In this document: positions 1 through 7,180 of the stretch, piece by piece
Position numbering within the stretch: the stretch's first letter is position 1
Layout of the letters: every line of letters begins with the position of its first letter
Source of the DNA: a virus
Virus record (IMG/VR): IMGVR_UViG_3300028920_002946
Location: 118,678 to 182,677 of that record
Length of the DNA: 64,000 bases
Direction: 5' to 3' (one strand)
Position numbers and translations under genes: made by a program
Notes under the pieces: generated by a model
What the model was told of the DNA's origin: nothing
What the model saw: the letters and a program-made list of their open reading frames with translations, nothing else
Database searches by the model: none

Positions 1-275
1 CTGAGGAACTCCAGCCTCCGGATGGCCCTGCAGAGCCTGTGGCTGACGGCCCCCTGGGTGACGCCGAAGAACGCGGCGATCTCCTTCTGCTTCTTCCTGG
101 CGCGGCAGTACATCTCGATGAGGTCCTGCTCGCGCTGCGGCAGCCGGCTGATGAACTCCTGGTAGTCCTCCAGCCTGAACTGGCTGCTCTGCAGCTTGTA
201 GAAGGAGTACTTCTCGGAGGAGAAGCGGTTCTGTATCTCGAGCGGGTCCATGCTGCGATAGCGCCTTGATGACAT
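1..275 (-). CDS. Sigma-70 region 4-like HTH protein (partial)
   Basis: The 91 visible codons start at ATG 275 behind a good ribosome site (AAAGGTGG); the C-terminus lies beyond the window edge. Residues about 60-80 (KQKEIAAFFGVTQGAVSHRL) form a helix-turn-helix of the sigma region 4 type, preceded by a short helical stretch. The likely role is a phage sigma-like factor or transcription adaptor, fitting its place at the end of a replication operon with a NusG-like gene. A small HTH regulator is the alternative. Confidence 0.6.
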   Translation of the reverse strand, partial: MSSRRYRSMDPLEIQNRFSSEKYSFYKLQSSQFRLEDYQEFISRLPQREQDLIEMYCRARKKQKEIAAFFGVTQGAVSHRLCRAIRRLEFL

Positions 276-288
276 CAACCACCACCTT

Positions 289-1215
289 TCAGAACAGCGA
301 GTACGTCTCCACCTTCTCGGCCGTGACGGATTCCCCGTATCTCACATTGAGGGACGAGGCGAACAGATCCCCCACGGCATCCGGATCCACTGACTTGACG
401 CTGTAGGATTTCAGCACCTCGGCCATAACCCCCTTGTCCACGGACCCCGGCGTCTCGACGATGCCGCCGACGTCCTCCCTCAGCTTCATAAGCGCCATAT
501 TTCGGTAGGCCGCGTCCCTGAATCCCTTGAAAGCCGCCCTCTCCCTCTCGGTAAGCGACGCAGCCCCCAACGCGGAGTAGAGCGCGTCAATCCCCTTGTG
601 TTCGGAGATGAGCGACGCCACGACCTTGCGCCTCACGCGGGGTATCCCGCCGAGGCCGTCGCTCTGGTCGCCGTCGAAGCTCCTGAACTGCGCCAGGAGA
701 GCCGGCGGGACGCCGAACCGTTCGACCACGGCCGACTCGTCGTAGAACCTTTCGGGCTTCTGGCCGCTTTTGGGCCTGAACACGATTATCTTGCCGTCCT
801 CGACCAACTGAAGGAAGTCTTTGTCGTTTGAATATACCACTATATGGCCGTCCTGGCAACGCCAACGCGAAACCAAGGTCGCGACGACATCGTCGGCCTC
901 CTCGTCCGGGCATCTGTATTGGTCGACGCCGCAAGCGGTTAGGAACCTTTCCAGATCCCTGACCTCGTCCATCACAGGGTTCGGGAGGCGGGTGCGGTCG
1001 GCCTTGTAGTCAGGCTTGATCTCCAGCTTCCGCCTCGAGCGGCTGTCCCACACGACGGCAAACTTGTAGCCCCGGTATCGTTTCTTCAAAGAAACGATGG
1101 TGCGCACGAAGCCGAAGAACATGCCGGACGGCCTGCCATCCGCCGTCTTCAGTTCGAAGTTGGCGTTGTGCGACCTGTGGGCCAGGTTCATGCCGTCTAT
1201 GACGAATCTGTTCAT
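289..1215 (-). CDS. 5'-3' exonuclease / flap nuclease (PIN-like)
   Basis: 308 aa. Resembles the 5'-3' exonuclease domain of DNA polymerase I and T4 RNase H. The acidic metal-binding clusters are visible: FVIDGMN near the start, DEEADDVV and SNDKDFL in the middle, and FDGDQSDG followed by the helix-hairpin-helix-like GIPRVRR. Probable role: removal of RNA primers and flaps during phage replication. Start chosen at ATG 1215, just after the NusG-like gene; the open frame continues upstream but only as a shadow of that gene. Confidence 0.85.
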   Translation of the reverse strand: MNRFVIDGMNLAHRSHNANFELKTADGRPSGMFFGFVRTIVSLKKRYRGYKFAVVWDSRSRRKLEIKPDYKADRTRLPNPVMDEVRDLERFLTACGVDQYRCPDEEADDVVATLVSRWRCQDGHIVVYSNDKDFLQLVEDGKIIVFRPKSGQKPERFYDESAVVERFGVPPALLAQFRSFDGDQSDGLGGIPRVRRKVVASLISEHKGIDALYSALGAASLTERERAAFKGFRDAAYRNMALMKLREDVGGIVETPGSVDKGVMAEVLKSYSVKSVDPDAVGDLFASSLNVRYGESVTAEKVETYSLF

Positions 1216-1223
1216 ACCGCCCC

Positions 1224-1928
1224 TCACTGTTGCTGTATCTCCATGTTGAGGACGCTGATCGGGGCCTGCACGGTGCGCGAGGACCGCTTGAACACCACGC
1301 TCGCCGTTCTCCTGTCCCGCGCGACCGACTTGACCTTCCCCTCGAGATTCTTGAACGTGCCGACCTTCGGGACGATGATATCGCCCCTCTTCGGGGCGAG
1401 ATCCTTGATGGAGGAGACGATTTGCCTCTTGAACTTGTTGATCTCCCCGCCGGTGACGGTGTCCGGGCGGTTGCCCCGTATCTCGCCCCTCAGGTACGGG
1501 CTCTGCATCTTGGCGAGCATCGACTCGGATTCCTCCGTCTTCTCGATGAAGACGTACCCCGCTATGAGGTCTATCCCGACGCACTTGTCCTTGACCCTCT
1601 CCACGTAGGCCGGTATGAAAAAGCCGGTGCGATCGCCGAATATGCGGACGATCTCGCACTCCAGGAGGTCGTACATCGTGTGCGTGTCGGACTCCTGATC
1701 GTGCAACTCGACGATCATCCACACACCGTCGCGCCTGTGCTTGGAGGACAGGTCGCGCGAGGCCGCCACATTCGCCGGCACCGCCTTCGGCCTCGTCCTC
1801 GAGCCCTTCGGCCTGCCCCTCCTTCTCTTGGGGGGGCCCGCCCCGATCGCCCTGCGCCCCCTTTTTCTCGCCACCTTCTTGGCCGGCCTGCGGCCCCGCG
1901 CCGGAGCGCGGTCAGATTTTCTCCCCAT
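1224..1928 (-). CDS. NusG-like transcription factor with basic AT-hook tail
   Basis: 234 aa. The first ~60 residues are Arg/Lys/Pro rich with an AT-hook core (RRRGRPKG). Then comes an NGN-like domain (WMIVELHD ... AGYVFIEK) and a C-terminal KOW-like segment (VGTFKNLEGKVKSV). NusG family proteins bind RNA polymerase and act in elongation and antitermination. ATG 1928 overlaps the end of the clamp-loader gene by 17 nt in another frame. The DNA-binding tail on a NusG core is unusual. Distant NusG similarity is judged by eye. Confidence 0.6.
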   Translation of the reverse strand: MGRKSDRAPARGRRPAKKVARKRGRRAIGAGPPKRRRGRPKGSRTRPKAVPANVAASRDLSSKHRRDGVWMIVELHDQESDTHTMYDLLECEIVRIFGDRTGFFIPAYVERVKDKCVGIDLIAGYVFIEKTEESESMLAKMQSPYLRGEIRGNRPDTVTGGEINKFKRQIVSSIKDLAPKRGDIIVPKVGTFKNLEGKVKSVARDRRTASVVFKRSSRTVQAPISVLNMEIQQQ

Positions 1929-3273
1929 CTGTGCTTCCCTTGAGAACGCGTTCCACGTCATCCCTCGAAACCGGCCGCCTGTGCGGCAGCTCCTCGATTT
2001 TCTCTTTTTGCTCGGGTCCCCAAATCTTGGACACCCTCTCCGGGACGCGTTCATCGACCCTCTGCCTTCTCCTGCCCTCCTTGTACCCTCTGACGACATC
2101 CTCCCTCTTGCCGCTCGGCAACTGCGCCAGTTCGCTTATGGACGGCGCGCGCGACACGCCAGCCTCCGGCCCCTCCTCCCGCCGGCCCTTGGCCTGCGGC
2201 CGCTCCTGCCGCGCCGGGACCTCCTGAGGCACGAACGAACCCCTTCTGAACCTGTAATGTATGATCAATAGGTCGCTCTGGAACATGGGGAGGTCGTTCA
2301 GCCTGTTCCTCGAAACTATGTAGTCCAGTACCTCGAACGCCATGGCCCCGTACTTGCGGTTCACGGCCTCGACGAGATCGCGGTACCGCCCGGGGGCGAA
2401 GGGGAGCCCGTTCGCCAGCTTCACGGCGTCGATCAGTATCCTCACGGCGAGAGCGTATATGCGGTGCACCGACATCTTGGACACGAGATAGTTGGCAAAG
2501 GTGAGCGCCTTCGCGAGATCGTCCGGGATGGTCATCAGCATACCCGCCGTCTCGTCCGTGTACATCGCCACGGCCTTCTTGACGTTGTCGCGGGTGATGT
2601 CGCCGAGCATCGACACCTGCCGCAGCCTGTTCTCGGCGTCGCGGTAGTGCCTCCCGACTGCCCTGACGATCTCGTCGAGCGCGCCGTCCTCGTGCTCCAG
2701 GCCCTTCGCCACGCATATCATCTCCAGCTTCGACCGGATGTTCCCGTCGCTCGGCTCCTGGATGGAGAACTCCATGCACCTCGACCGCAGGGTCTGGTGC
2801 ATCTTCTCCGGGGCCGTGGTGCAGAATATGATGATGACATTGGGGTCGCGTTTCTCCAAATGCGTCAGGAGCGCGTCCTTGCCCGCGTCCGATATGTCGT
2901 GCGCCTCGTCGAAGAGGATTATCTTGCGGCTGGACAGGGTTTCGTAGCGGAGGCTGTCCTTGATGTCCTGGATCCTCTCCTTGGTGCCCTGGTTGGCGGC
3001 GTCTATCTCGAGGTAGGCCGAGTTCCTGTCCTCCAAGAACTCCCGGCAGGATCGGCACTCGTTGCAGGGGGACATGTCCCCGCGCCGGTTCTCGCACAGC
3101 ACGGCCCGCGCGAATATCCTCCCGAGCGTGGTCTTCCCCGTGGCGTGCGACCCGCCGAAGATGTAGCCCTGGTCGTAGTCCTGCCTGCGCAGGATGTTGC
3201 GCAGTATCTCCTTGACGTCCTCCAACCCGAGGACCTCGTCGAACACCAGCGGTCTGAACTCTACACCGAACAA
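1912..3273 (-). CDS. DNA polymerase III gamma/tau-like clamp-loader ATPase
   Basis: 453 aa, TTG start at 3273 with GGGGTG upstream. N-terminal AAA+ domain in DnaX order: Walker A GGSHATGKTT, four-Cys zinc site around CNECRSC, Walker B/DEAH (ILFDEAHD), sensor region, and the arginine-finger SRC motif (LRSRC). C-terminal ~100 residues are charged and low complexity. It should form the motor of the clamp loader with the delta (9997-10929) and delta-prime (11195-12181) genes and load the beta clamp at 31031-32182. Confidence 0.88.
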   Translation of the reverse strand: MFGVEFRPLVFDEVLGLEDVKEILRNILRRQDYDQGYIFGGSHATGKTTLGRIFARAVLCENRRGDMSPCNECRSCREFLEDRNSAYLEIDAANQGTKERIQDIKDSLRYETLSSRKIILFDEAHDISDAGKDALLTHLEKRDPNVIIIFCTTAPEKMHQTLRSRCMEFSIQEPSDGNIRSKLEMICVAKGLEHEDGALDEIVRAVGRHYRDAENRLRQVSMLGDITRDNVKKAVAMYTDETAGMLMTIPDDLAKALTFANYLVSKMSVHRIYALAVRILIDAVKLANGLPFAPGRYRDLVEAVNRKYGAMAFEVLDYIVSRNRLNDLPMFQSDLLIIHYRFRRGSFVPQEVPARQERPQAKGRREEGPEAGVSRAPSISELAQLPSGKREDVVRGYKEGRRRQRVDERVPERVSKIWGPEQKEKIEELPHRRPVSRDDVERVLKGSTDGEKI

Positions 3274-3845
3274 GTGTCACCCCGTTTCTTCTTTTTTCGC
3301 ACCATCTCGCATCGGCCCGTGCCCTCCCCGGGCAGCGAGCCGACCCCAACATACCCGCCCACGGTCTCCGAAGCCGGCCTGCTGAGCATCACGACCTTGT
3401 ACTCCCGAAGCCGGTTGGACTTTATCACGTCGGAGATGGAGGCTGCGAAATCCTTCGGCTTGACGTACATGTCGACAAGCACGGGCCTCAAGGTTTTCCA
3501 TTCGCCGCCTTTGAAACTGATGGAGGGCTTCTTGACGCTTTCGCCCACGGTGTACGTTCTCCTGAACCACCTCGTGTAGAGGGGGATCTCCGCCCACCCG
3601 ACGCGCTGCAGGTCAATCTTGCCCCGATCCACCCCGAACCCCGACACATAGTCGGCAATGGACTCGGCGTCCCAGCCGAACTTTGACACATAGTGGCCAT
3701 AACTCGACCTATCGAGGGCTTTGAGCGCCGTCCGAAGGAGGCTCCTGCCGGGCCGAAAGGCGAAATCAATGCTCCATTCGCCCGACTTCGTGCACCTCAA
3801 GCCGGTGGATTCCATGATTTTGACCACCTCGGACTGTGACTTCAT
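3261..3845 (-). CDS. Conserved-looking protein of unknown function
   Basis: 194 aa. ATG 3845 overlaps the primase stop (ATGA) and its own stop overlaps the clamp-loader start, so it sits in one translationally coupled replication operon. It is rich in aromatic and basic residues and ends in a Lys-rich stretch (RKKKKRGD). No motif was recognised. Location suggests a replication accessory protein. Confidence 0.6.
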   Translation of the reverse strand: MKSQSEVVKIMESTGLRCTKSGEWSIDFAFRPGRSLLRTALKALDRSSYGHYVSKFGWDAESIADYVSGFGVDRGKIDLQRVGWAEIPLYTRWFRRTYTVGESVKKPSISFKGGEWKTLRPVLVDMYVKPKDFAASISDVIKSNRLREYKVVMLSRPASETVGGYVGVGSLPGEGTGRCEMVRKKKKRGDTCSV

Positions 3846-4543
3846 GCGGCGTCCTCCTGCAGCACGCGGGGGACGCGCGACTTGACATGCCTCACGAACC
3901 TGTCCGGCCCCATCACCTTGAGAAGGTCGTTGGCGTCCGAGTCCCCCATGCTCACGAACTCCAGCCTCGACGTCCCGTACTCCTGGGCCAGCTTGTACCG
4001 CCCTATGTCTCCGGCCTTGTCCTGGTCGAACACGACGATGACGAGGTCCACCAGGAACGTGAGCAGTTCGTACTGGGCCTTCCCGAGGAAGGATGTCAGG
4101 CAGGCGACGGAGTTGGGGAACGCCTTGGAGAAGGCCATGCAGTTGAACGCGCCCTCGTGCACGAACACCCTCCTCGTCCTGCGGATTTCCGGCAGCGCCT
4201 CGCGCAGCCCGAAGAAGGCGCCGATGGCCTTCGCCTCGGACAGCAGGAACTGCACGTACCTCTTCTCCGACAGCGCGCGCGTCTGCAGCCCGTTCACGTT
4301 GCCGAGGATGTTGCGCAGCGGGATGAGGATGCGGTTCTCGAGCCCCTTGAACCCGTAGCTGGCCTCCTTGAGGTCCTCGTAGTCGGGCGACTTCGACTTG
4401 GGGGGCCGCGCCACACGGGTGTACCCGATGCCCCACTTGGACATGTCCCCCGTGGAGAAGCCGCGCGACGCCATGTAGCGCACCGCCTCCTCGTGCTCCA
4501 GGGCGGACCGGGAGGCCCTATCGACCAGACCGTCGAGATACAC
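3842..4543 (-). CDS. DnaG-type primase catalytic core (Toprim)
   Basis: 233 aa, GTG start at 4543. Matches the RNA polymerase core of bacterial primase: YTRVARPP/ENRILIPLRN segment, then a Toprim fold with HEGAFNCMAF (catalytic Glu) and VFDQDKAGD (metal-binding Asp pair). No N-terminal zinc finger or C-terminal helicase-binding domain is present, so a zinc module could be a separate protein. It overlaps the upstream gene by 26 nt. Confidence 0.78.
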   Translation of the reverse strand: MYLDGLVDRASRSALEHEEAVRYMASRGFSTGDMSKWGIGYTRVARPPKSKSPDYEDLKEASYGFKGLENRILIPLRNILGNVNGLQTRALSEKRYVQFLLSEAKAIGAFFGLREALPEIRRTRRVFVHEGAFNCMAFSKAFPNSVACLTSFLGKAQYELLTFLVDLVIVVFDQDKAGDIGRYKLAQEYGTSRLEFVSMGDSDANDLLKVMGPDRFVRHVKSRVPRVLQEDAA

Positions 4544-5012
4544 GTCCCTTGCCTTTCTTCCCTGAGGGCTTCCCGGCGGCCCGCCTTGCGGGCTTTTTGG
4601 CCGTTTTCGCCCCCGGTTTCTCGAGCCTGAACAGAGCCTGCTTCCTCTCCTTGAGAATGTCGTCCAAAACCCATGCCGGCATGGGCGAGAAAAGTTCGAG
4701 CTCGGTCCCCGGGAACCTCCGCGGCATGACCTCCTCGATCACCATGCCACGCTGGCCGTCATTGACCAGCTCGGGGTAGAATATGGACAGGACGAACTTG
4801 AAGTCGCGCGGATCCAGCTTGCCCCACTTGCCCGACTTCTCCCGGGCCTCCAGAAGCATCCGGCCCTCCTCGGTGTCCCAATCGAACACCTTCGACACGC
4901 GGGCCAGCCTGTTGGCCATCGGGATGTTGAAACGGGGGTTCGCGTCGCGGAGCCACCTGTCGGCGTGCGCCGTGATGAATACGACCCTGTTGAGAAGTTC
5001 GCTGTCCTCCAT
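4518..5012 (-). CDS. Unknown protein with basic Lys/Arg C-terminal tail
   Basis: 164 aa from ATG 5012. The body is mixed alpha-like; the last ~35 residues are Lys/Arg/Ala rich (KKPARRAAGKPSGKKGKGR), suggesting nucleic-acid binding. First gene of a promoter-headed block. The -10 element (5018-5023) lies only 6 nt upstream and no Shine-Dalgarno is visible, so the message may be leaderless; ATG 5030 is an alternative that would place the promoter inside the gene. Being next to the primase, a replication accessory role (even a zinc or helicase partner) is possible but unproven. Confidence 0.6.
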   Translation of the reverse strand: MEDSELLNRVVFITAHADRWLRDANPRFNIPMANRLARVSKVFDWDTEEGRMLLEAREKSGKWGKLDPRDFKFVLSIFYPELVNDGQRGMVIEEVMPRRFPGTELELFSPMPAWVLDDILKERKQALFRLEKPGAKTAKKPARRAAGKPSGKKGKGRVSRRSGR

Positions 5013-5017
5013 GCCTA

Positions 5018-5046
5018 AATATAACGGCATGGCAGGCGGAAATTAA
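5018..5046 (-). promoter_or_regulatory. Sigma70-type promoter, TTAATT-17-TATATT
   Basis: On the minus strand -35 TTAATT (5046-5041), 17-bp spacer, -10 TATATT (5023-5018). Predicted start falls at 5011-5012, the ATG of the next gene. Same -10 as the other promoters in this window. Confidence 0.6.
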
Positions 5047-5077
5047 ACGGGATCCTCAGGTTCGGTCGCATTAACCG

Positions 5078-5407
5078 CTAAAGCGAGCGTATGATGTCGA
5101 GGACGTCGATATCCCTCTGAAGCAGATGGTGCAGCTCCTCCATGCTCCTCGTGCTCACGATATCCTTCGCCTCGGCGCTCAGCTTGGTGGCCGTGATGTT
5201 GCCGCACGGGCGCACCCTGTGCAGCCTCATCAGTTCCGTGACCGCGGAAACGGGCACCGTGAACAGCCTGTTCTGGTGCATGACGAGCACCCTGCCGCAC
5301 CCGGCGCATATGATCATGACCGGGCTGGCCTCCTCGCACACCATCTTCGTCTGCGTCTGGCACGTGGGGCACTTCACCAGGTATTCGGACATTTCGACTT
5401 CATTCAT
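5078..5407 (-). CDS. Small zinc-ribbon protein
   Basis: 109 aa, ATG 5407 with AAGGGG upstream. Two CxxC pairs (KCPTCQ and ICAGCG) spaced about 17 residues apart form a zinc ribbon in the N-terminal half; the C-terminal half is predicted helical. Function unknown; such small zinc proteins in phages often bind nucleic acid or host RNA polymerase. Confidence 0.65.
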   Translation of the reverse strand: MNEVEMSEYLVKCPTCQTQTKMVCEEASPVMIICAGCGRVLVMHQNRLFTVPVSAVTELMRLHRVRPCGNITATKLSAEAKDIVSTRSMEELHHLLQRDIDVLDIIRSL

Positions 5408-5420
5408 GAGCCATCCCCCT

Positions 5421-5981
5421 TCAGCTGACCACGACCGACAGCGAATTCGCCAACAGGTTGACGCCGAGCGCGTGAAGGTACTCGTCGGAGGAGGATGTCA
5501 GCGCCTCCGGCACAACCACCTCGTAGTCCCTGTTCCTCAGCTCCTCCGCCGTGAAAAGCACGGCCATGTGCGTCTCGAGGCCGACGACGTGCACCCGCTC
5601 CGGCCTCGCCTTACCCAACTCCGAGTCGAGCATCGTCGCGAAGAAGGCGCTCGGCCTGGTGGCGTTCACGATGAGCTTCAAGTGGGGCTTGAACGCCTCC
5701 GGTATGTCCACGTCGTGCGACCCGACGACCGAGTGGCTCCTGCCCCTGCGGTAGAAGGTGTCGCTGGCGTGGTGCACCTCCCGCACCCCGAATATCAACC
5801 CCCCGCGCGCCCTCTGCTCGCGCAGGTAGGACTCCATCCTCACCTTCAGCACGTCCGCCCGGTCCCCGAGGTACATCGAGCCCTTCTTCGAGAACCACGC
5901 GTTCTGCAGCCCGCAGGCTATCACCGCATCCACGACGACACCGCCCGGACGACCCCCGACCACCATATCCGGATCCGGCAC
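5421..5981 (-). CDS. Isochorismatase/nicotinamidase-fold protein lacking catalytic residues
   Basis: 186 aa from GTG 5981 (ATG 5966 also possible). The family core is clear: VVVDAVIACG near the N-terminus, RPSAFFAT, then VHVVGLETHMAVLFTAEEL. In active nicotinamidases a Lys precedes the SAF segment and a Cys lies in the GLxTxxCV motif; here they are Asn and Ala. So a non-catalytic or re-purposed member is likely. PncB and NadE genes at 46592-49015 make a former nicotinamidase role attractive. The frame stays open upstream into the preceding small gene, so a frameshifted fusion is possible. Confidence 0.6.
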   Translation of the reverse strand: MPDPDMVVGGRPGGVVVDAVIACGLQNAWFSKKGSMYLGDRADVLKVRMESYLREQRARGGLIFGVREVHHASDTFYRRGRSHSVVGSHDVDIPEAFKPHLKLIVNATRPSAFFATMLDSELGKARPERVHVVGLETHMAVLFTAEELRNRDYEVVVPEALTSSSDEYLHALGVNLLANSLSVVVS

Positions 5982-6073
5982 CAGAGCGAAAGCCTTATGA
6001 CGGCCCGCCTGTCGGGTGGCGACGCGACGAACGAAAAGTCCACGAGCCTGTAGCCCTCCGAAACTTCGGCCAT
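5921..6073 (-). CDS. Small overlapping ORF, 50 aa
   Basis: ATG 6073 has a strong ribosome site (GGAGGAGG, 7 nt upstream) and overlaps the preceding stop (TGATG), so translation here is well supported. The first 26 residues (ending DRRAVIRL) look like normal protein; the rest overlaps the isochorismatase-like gene in another frame. It may be a coupling cistron or the true N-terminus of that gene joined by a frameshift. Confidence 0.4.
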   Translation of the reverse strand: MAEVSEGYRLVDFSFVASPPDRRAVIRLSLWCRIRIWWSGVVRAVSSWMR

Positions 6074-6306
6074 CACCAGTCCTCCTCCGGATCCTCCCCG
6101 AGCACCTCTATGCACGCCTGGCGGAACGCCTGCTGGCGGACGTCGGCGAGGGCCTTCATCTCCTCATTGTACCGCCGCCTCTCCCTCCAGGTCAACCTCC
6201 CGAACTTGGGCTTCAGCATCCTGTCGCCATGCCCACCGAAACCGACCTCGCACGACACCTTGTCGATCACCTTCTTCAGCTTCCTCGGGACCTTCGGCCG
6301 CCTCAT
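6073..6306 (-). CDS. Small basic protein, unknown
   Basis: 77 aa; ATG 6306 overlaps the upstream stop (ATGA). Basic N-terminus (MRRPKVPRKLKKVID), Arg-rich centre, acidic end (EDPEEDW). Tight coupling supports it as a real gene. No motif recognised. Confidence 0.6.
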   Translation of the reverse strand: MRRPKVPRKLKKVIDKVSCEVGFGGHGDRMLKPKFGRLTWRERRRYNEEMKALADVRQQAFRQACIEVLGEDPEEDW

Positions 6307-6791
6307 CTCGCCCCCGCCTGCTTGCAGTTGTCGGAGCAATACTTCGCGTACTTCCCCTTGTGGGAGAAAAACCTCTTGCACACGGGGCAGCGCTTCAACT
6401 CACGGATGCCGTACATCTTCAGGTAAAGGCACATGTTGTAGCACACCACGGCCTCCGGCCACGGGGCGTCGGCCGCCTTTATGGCCACATTCCTCTTCTC
6501 CCCCGCCCTGCCGCCCTGCAGCGGCTCCACGAACTCCTCCAGGGACGGCTTCATGTAGGAGTCGACGTAGTTGACGACCCGCCTGGACACGCCGTTCTCG
6601 ACGAGGTCCACGAGCATCTTTTTGAAGTCGGCCCTGAACTGCGACATGTCCGGCAGGCTCTCGACCGCCCTCCCGGCCGTCTCCGCCGTGAACCCGTGGT
6701 CTGACTCGGACAGCGCGGAAACGACGTCCTGCGCGCCCGCGTCGCCGTTGGCGAACCTCACGAAGAGTGGCTCGACCCTTCCCGCCGGCAT
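6303..6791 (-). CDS. Protein with C-terminal zinc finger
   Basis: 162 aa from ATG 6791. The last ~35 residues carry CPVCKRFFSHKGKYAKYCSD, a CxxC...C...C zinc finger of the type found in CGNR/FCS-like DNA-binding proteins. The N-terminal part is helical without motifs. Probably nucleic-acid binding; precise role unknown. Confidence 0.65.
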   Translation of the reverse strand: MPAGRVEPLFVRFANGDAGAQDVVSALSESDHGFTAETAGRAVESLPDMSQFRADFKKMLVDLVENGVSRRVVNYVDSYMKPSLEEFVEPLQGGRAGEKRNVAIKAADAPWPEAVVCYNMCLYLKMYGIRELKRCPVCKRFFSHKGKYAKYCSDNCKQAGAR

Positions 6792-6795
6792 CGCG

Positions 6796-7110
6796 CTACC
6801 CCAGTATCCTCATGAACCTGTTCATCCTCGCCGCCCTCTTCTTCTGCGCCGAGAGGAGATGGACCTTCCTGCGCTTCGGGTCAACCCTCAGCCGGAGATC
6901 CGGCACCTTTTCGCAGCCGATCGGTATCACGAACACGGCCGCCGTGATGCCCGCCGCAATCTGCCTCTCGAGGTGGCCCAGGACATCCCCCTTGCCGACG
7001 AGCATCCCGGATCCGACGTGCTCCTCGACCATGCGGTAGGCCTCGGACACCACCTCCCGGAGCCTGTCGACGTCGAGATCCAGCCTCGGCCTTGGAACTT
7101 CGGAACCCAC
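6796..7110 (-). CDS. Unknown protein, 104 aa
   Basis: GTG 7110 is preferred because AGGGG lies 6 nt upstream; GTG 7116 is in the same frame. Helical N-terminal half, then a hydrophobic strand-like stretch (AAVFVIPIGC) and a basic end. No family recognised. Confidence 0.55.
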   Translation of the reverse strand: MGSEVPRPRLDLDVDRLREVVSEAYRMVEEHVGSGMLVGKGDVLGHLERQIAAGITAAVFVIPIGCEKVPDLRLRVDPKRRKVHLLSAQKKRAARMNRFMRILG

Positions 7111-7180
7111 GGGCACCCCCTCATGGGCGCAGACTAAATCAACTCGTTATTACGTGTTTGACCTGCGCGACACGGCCCCG

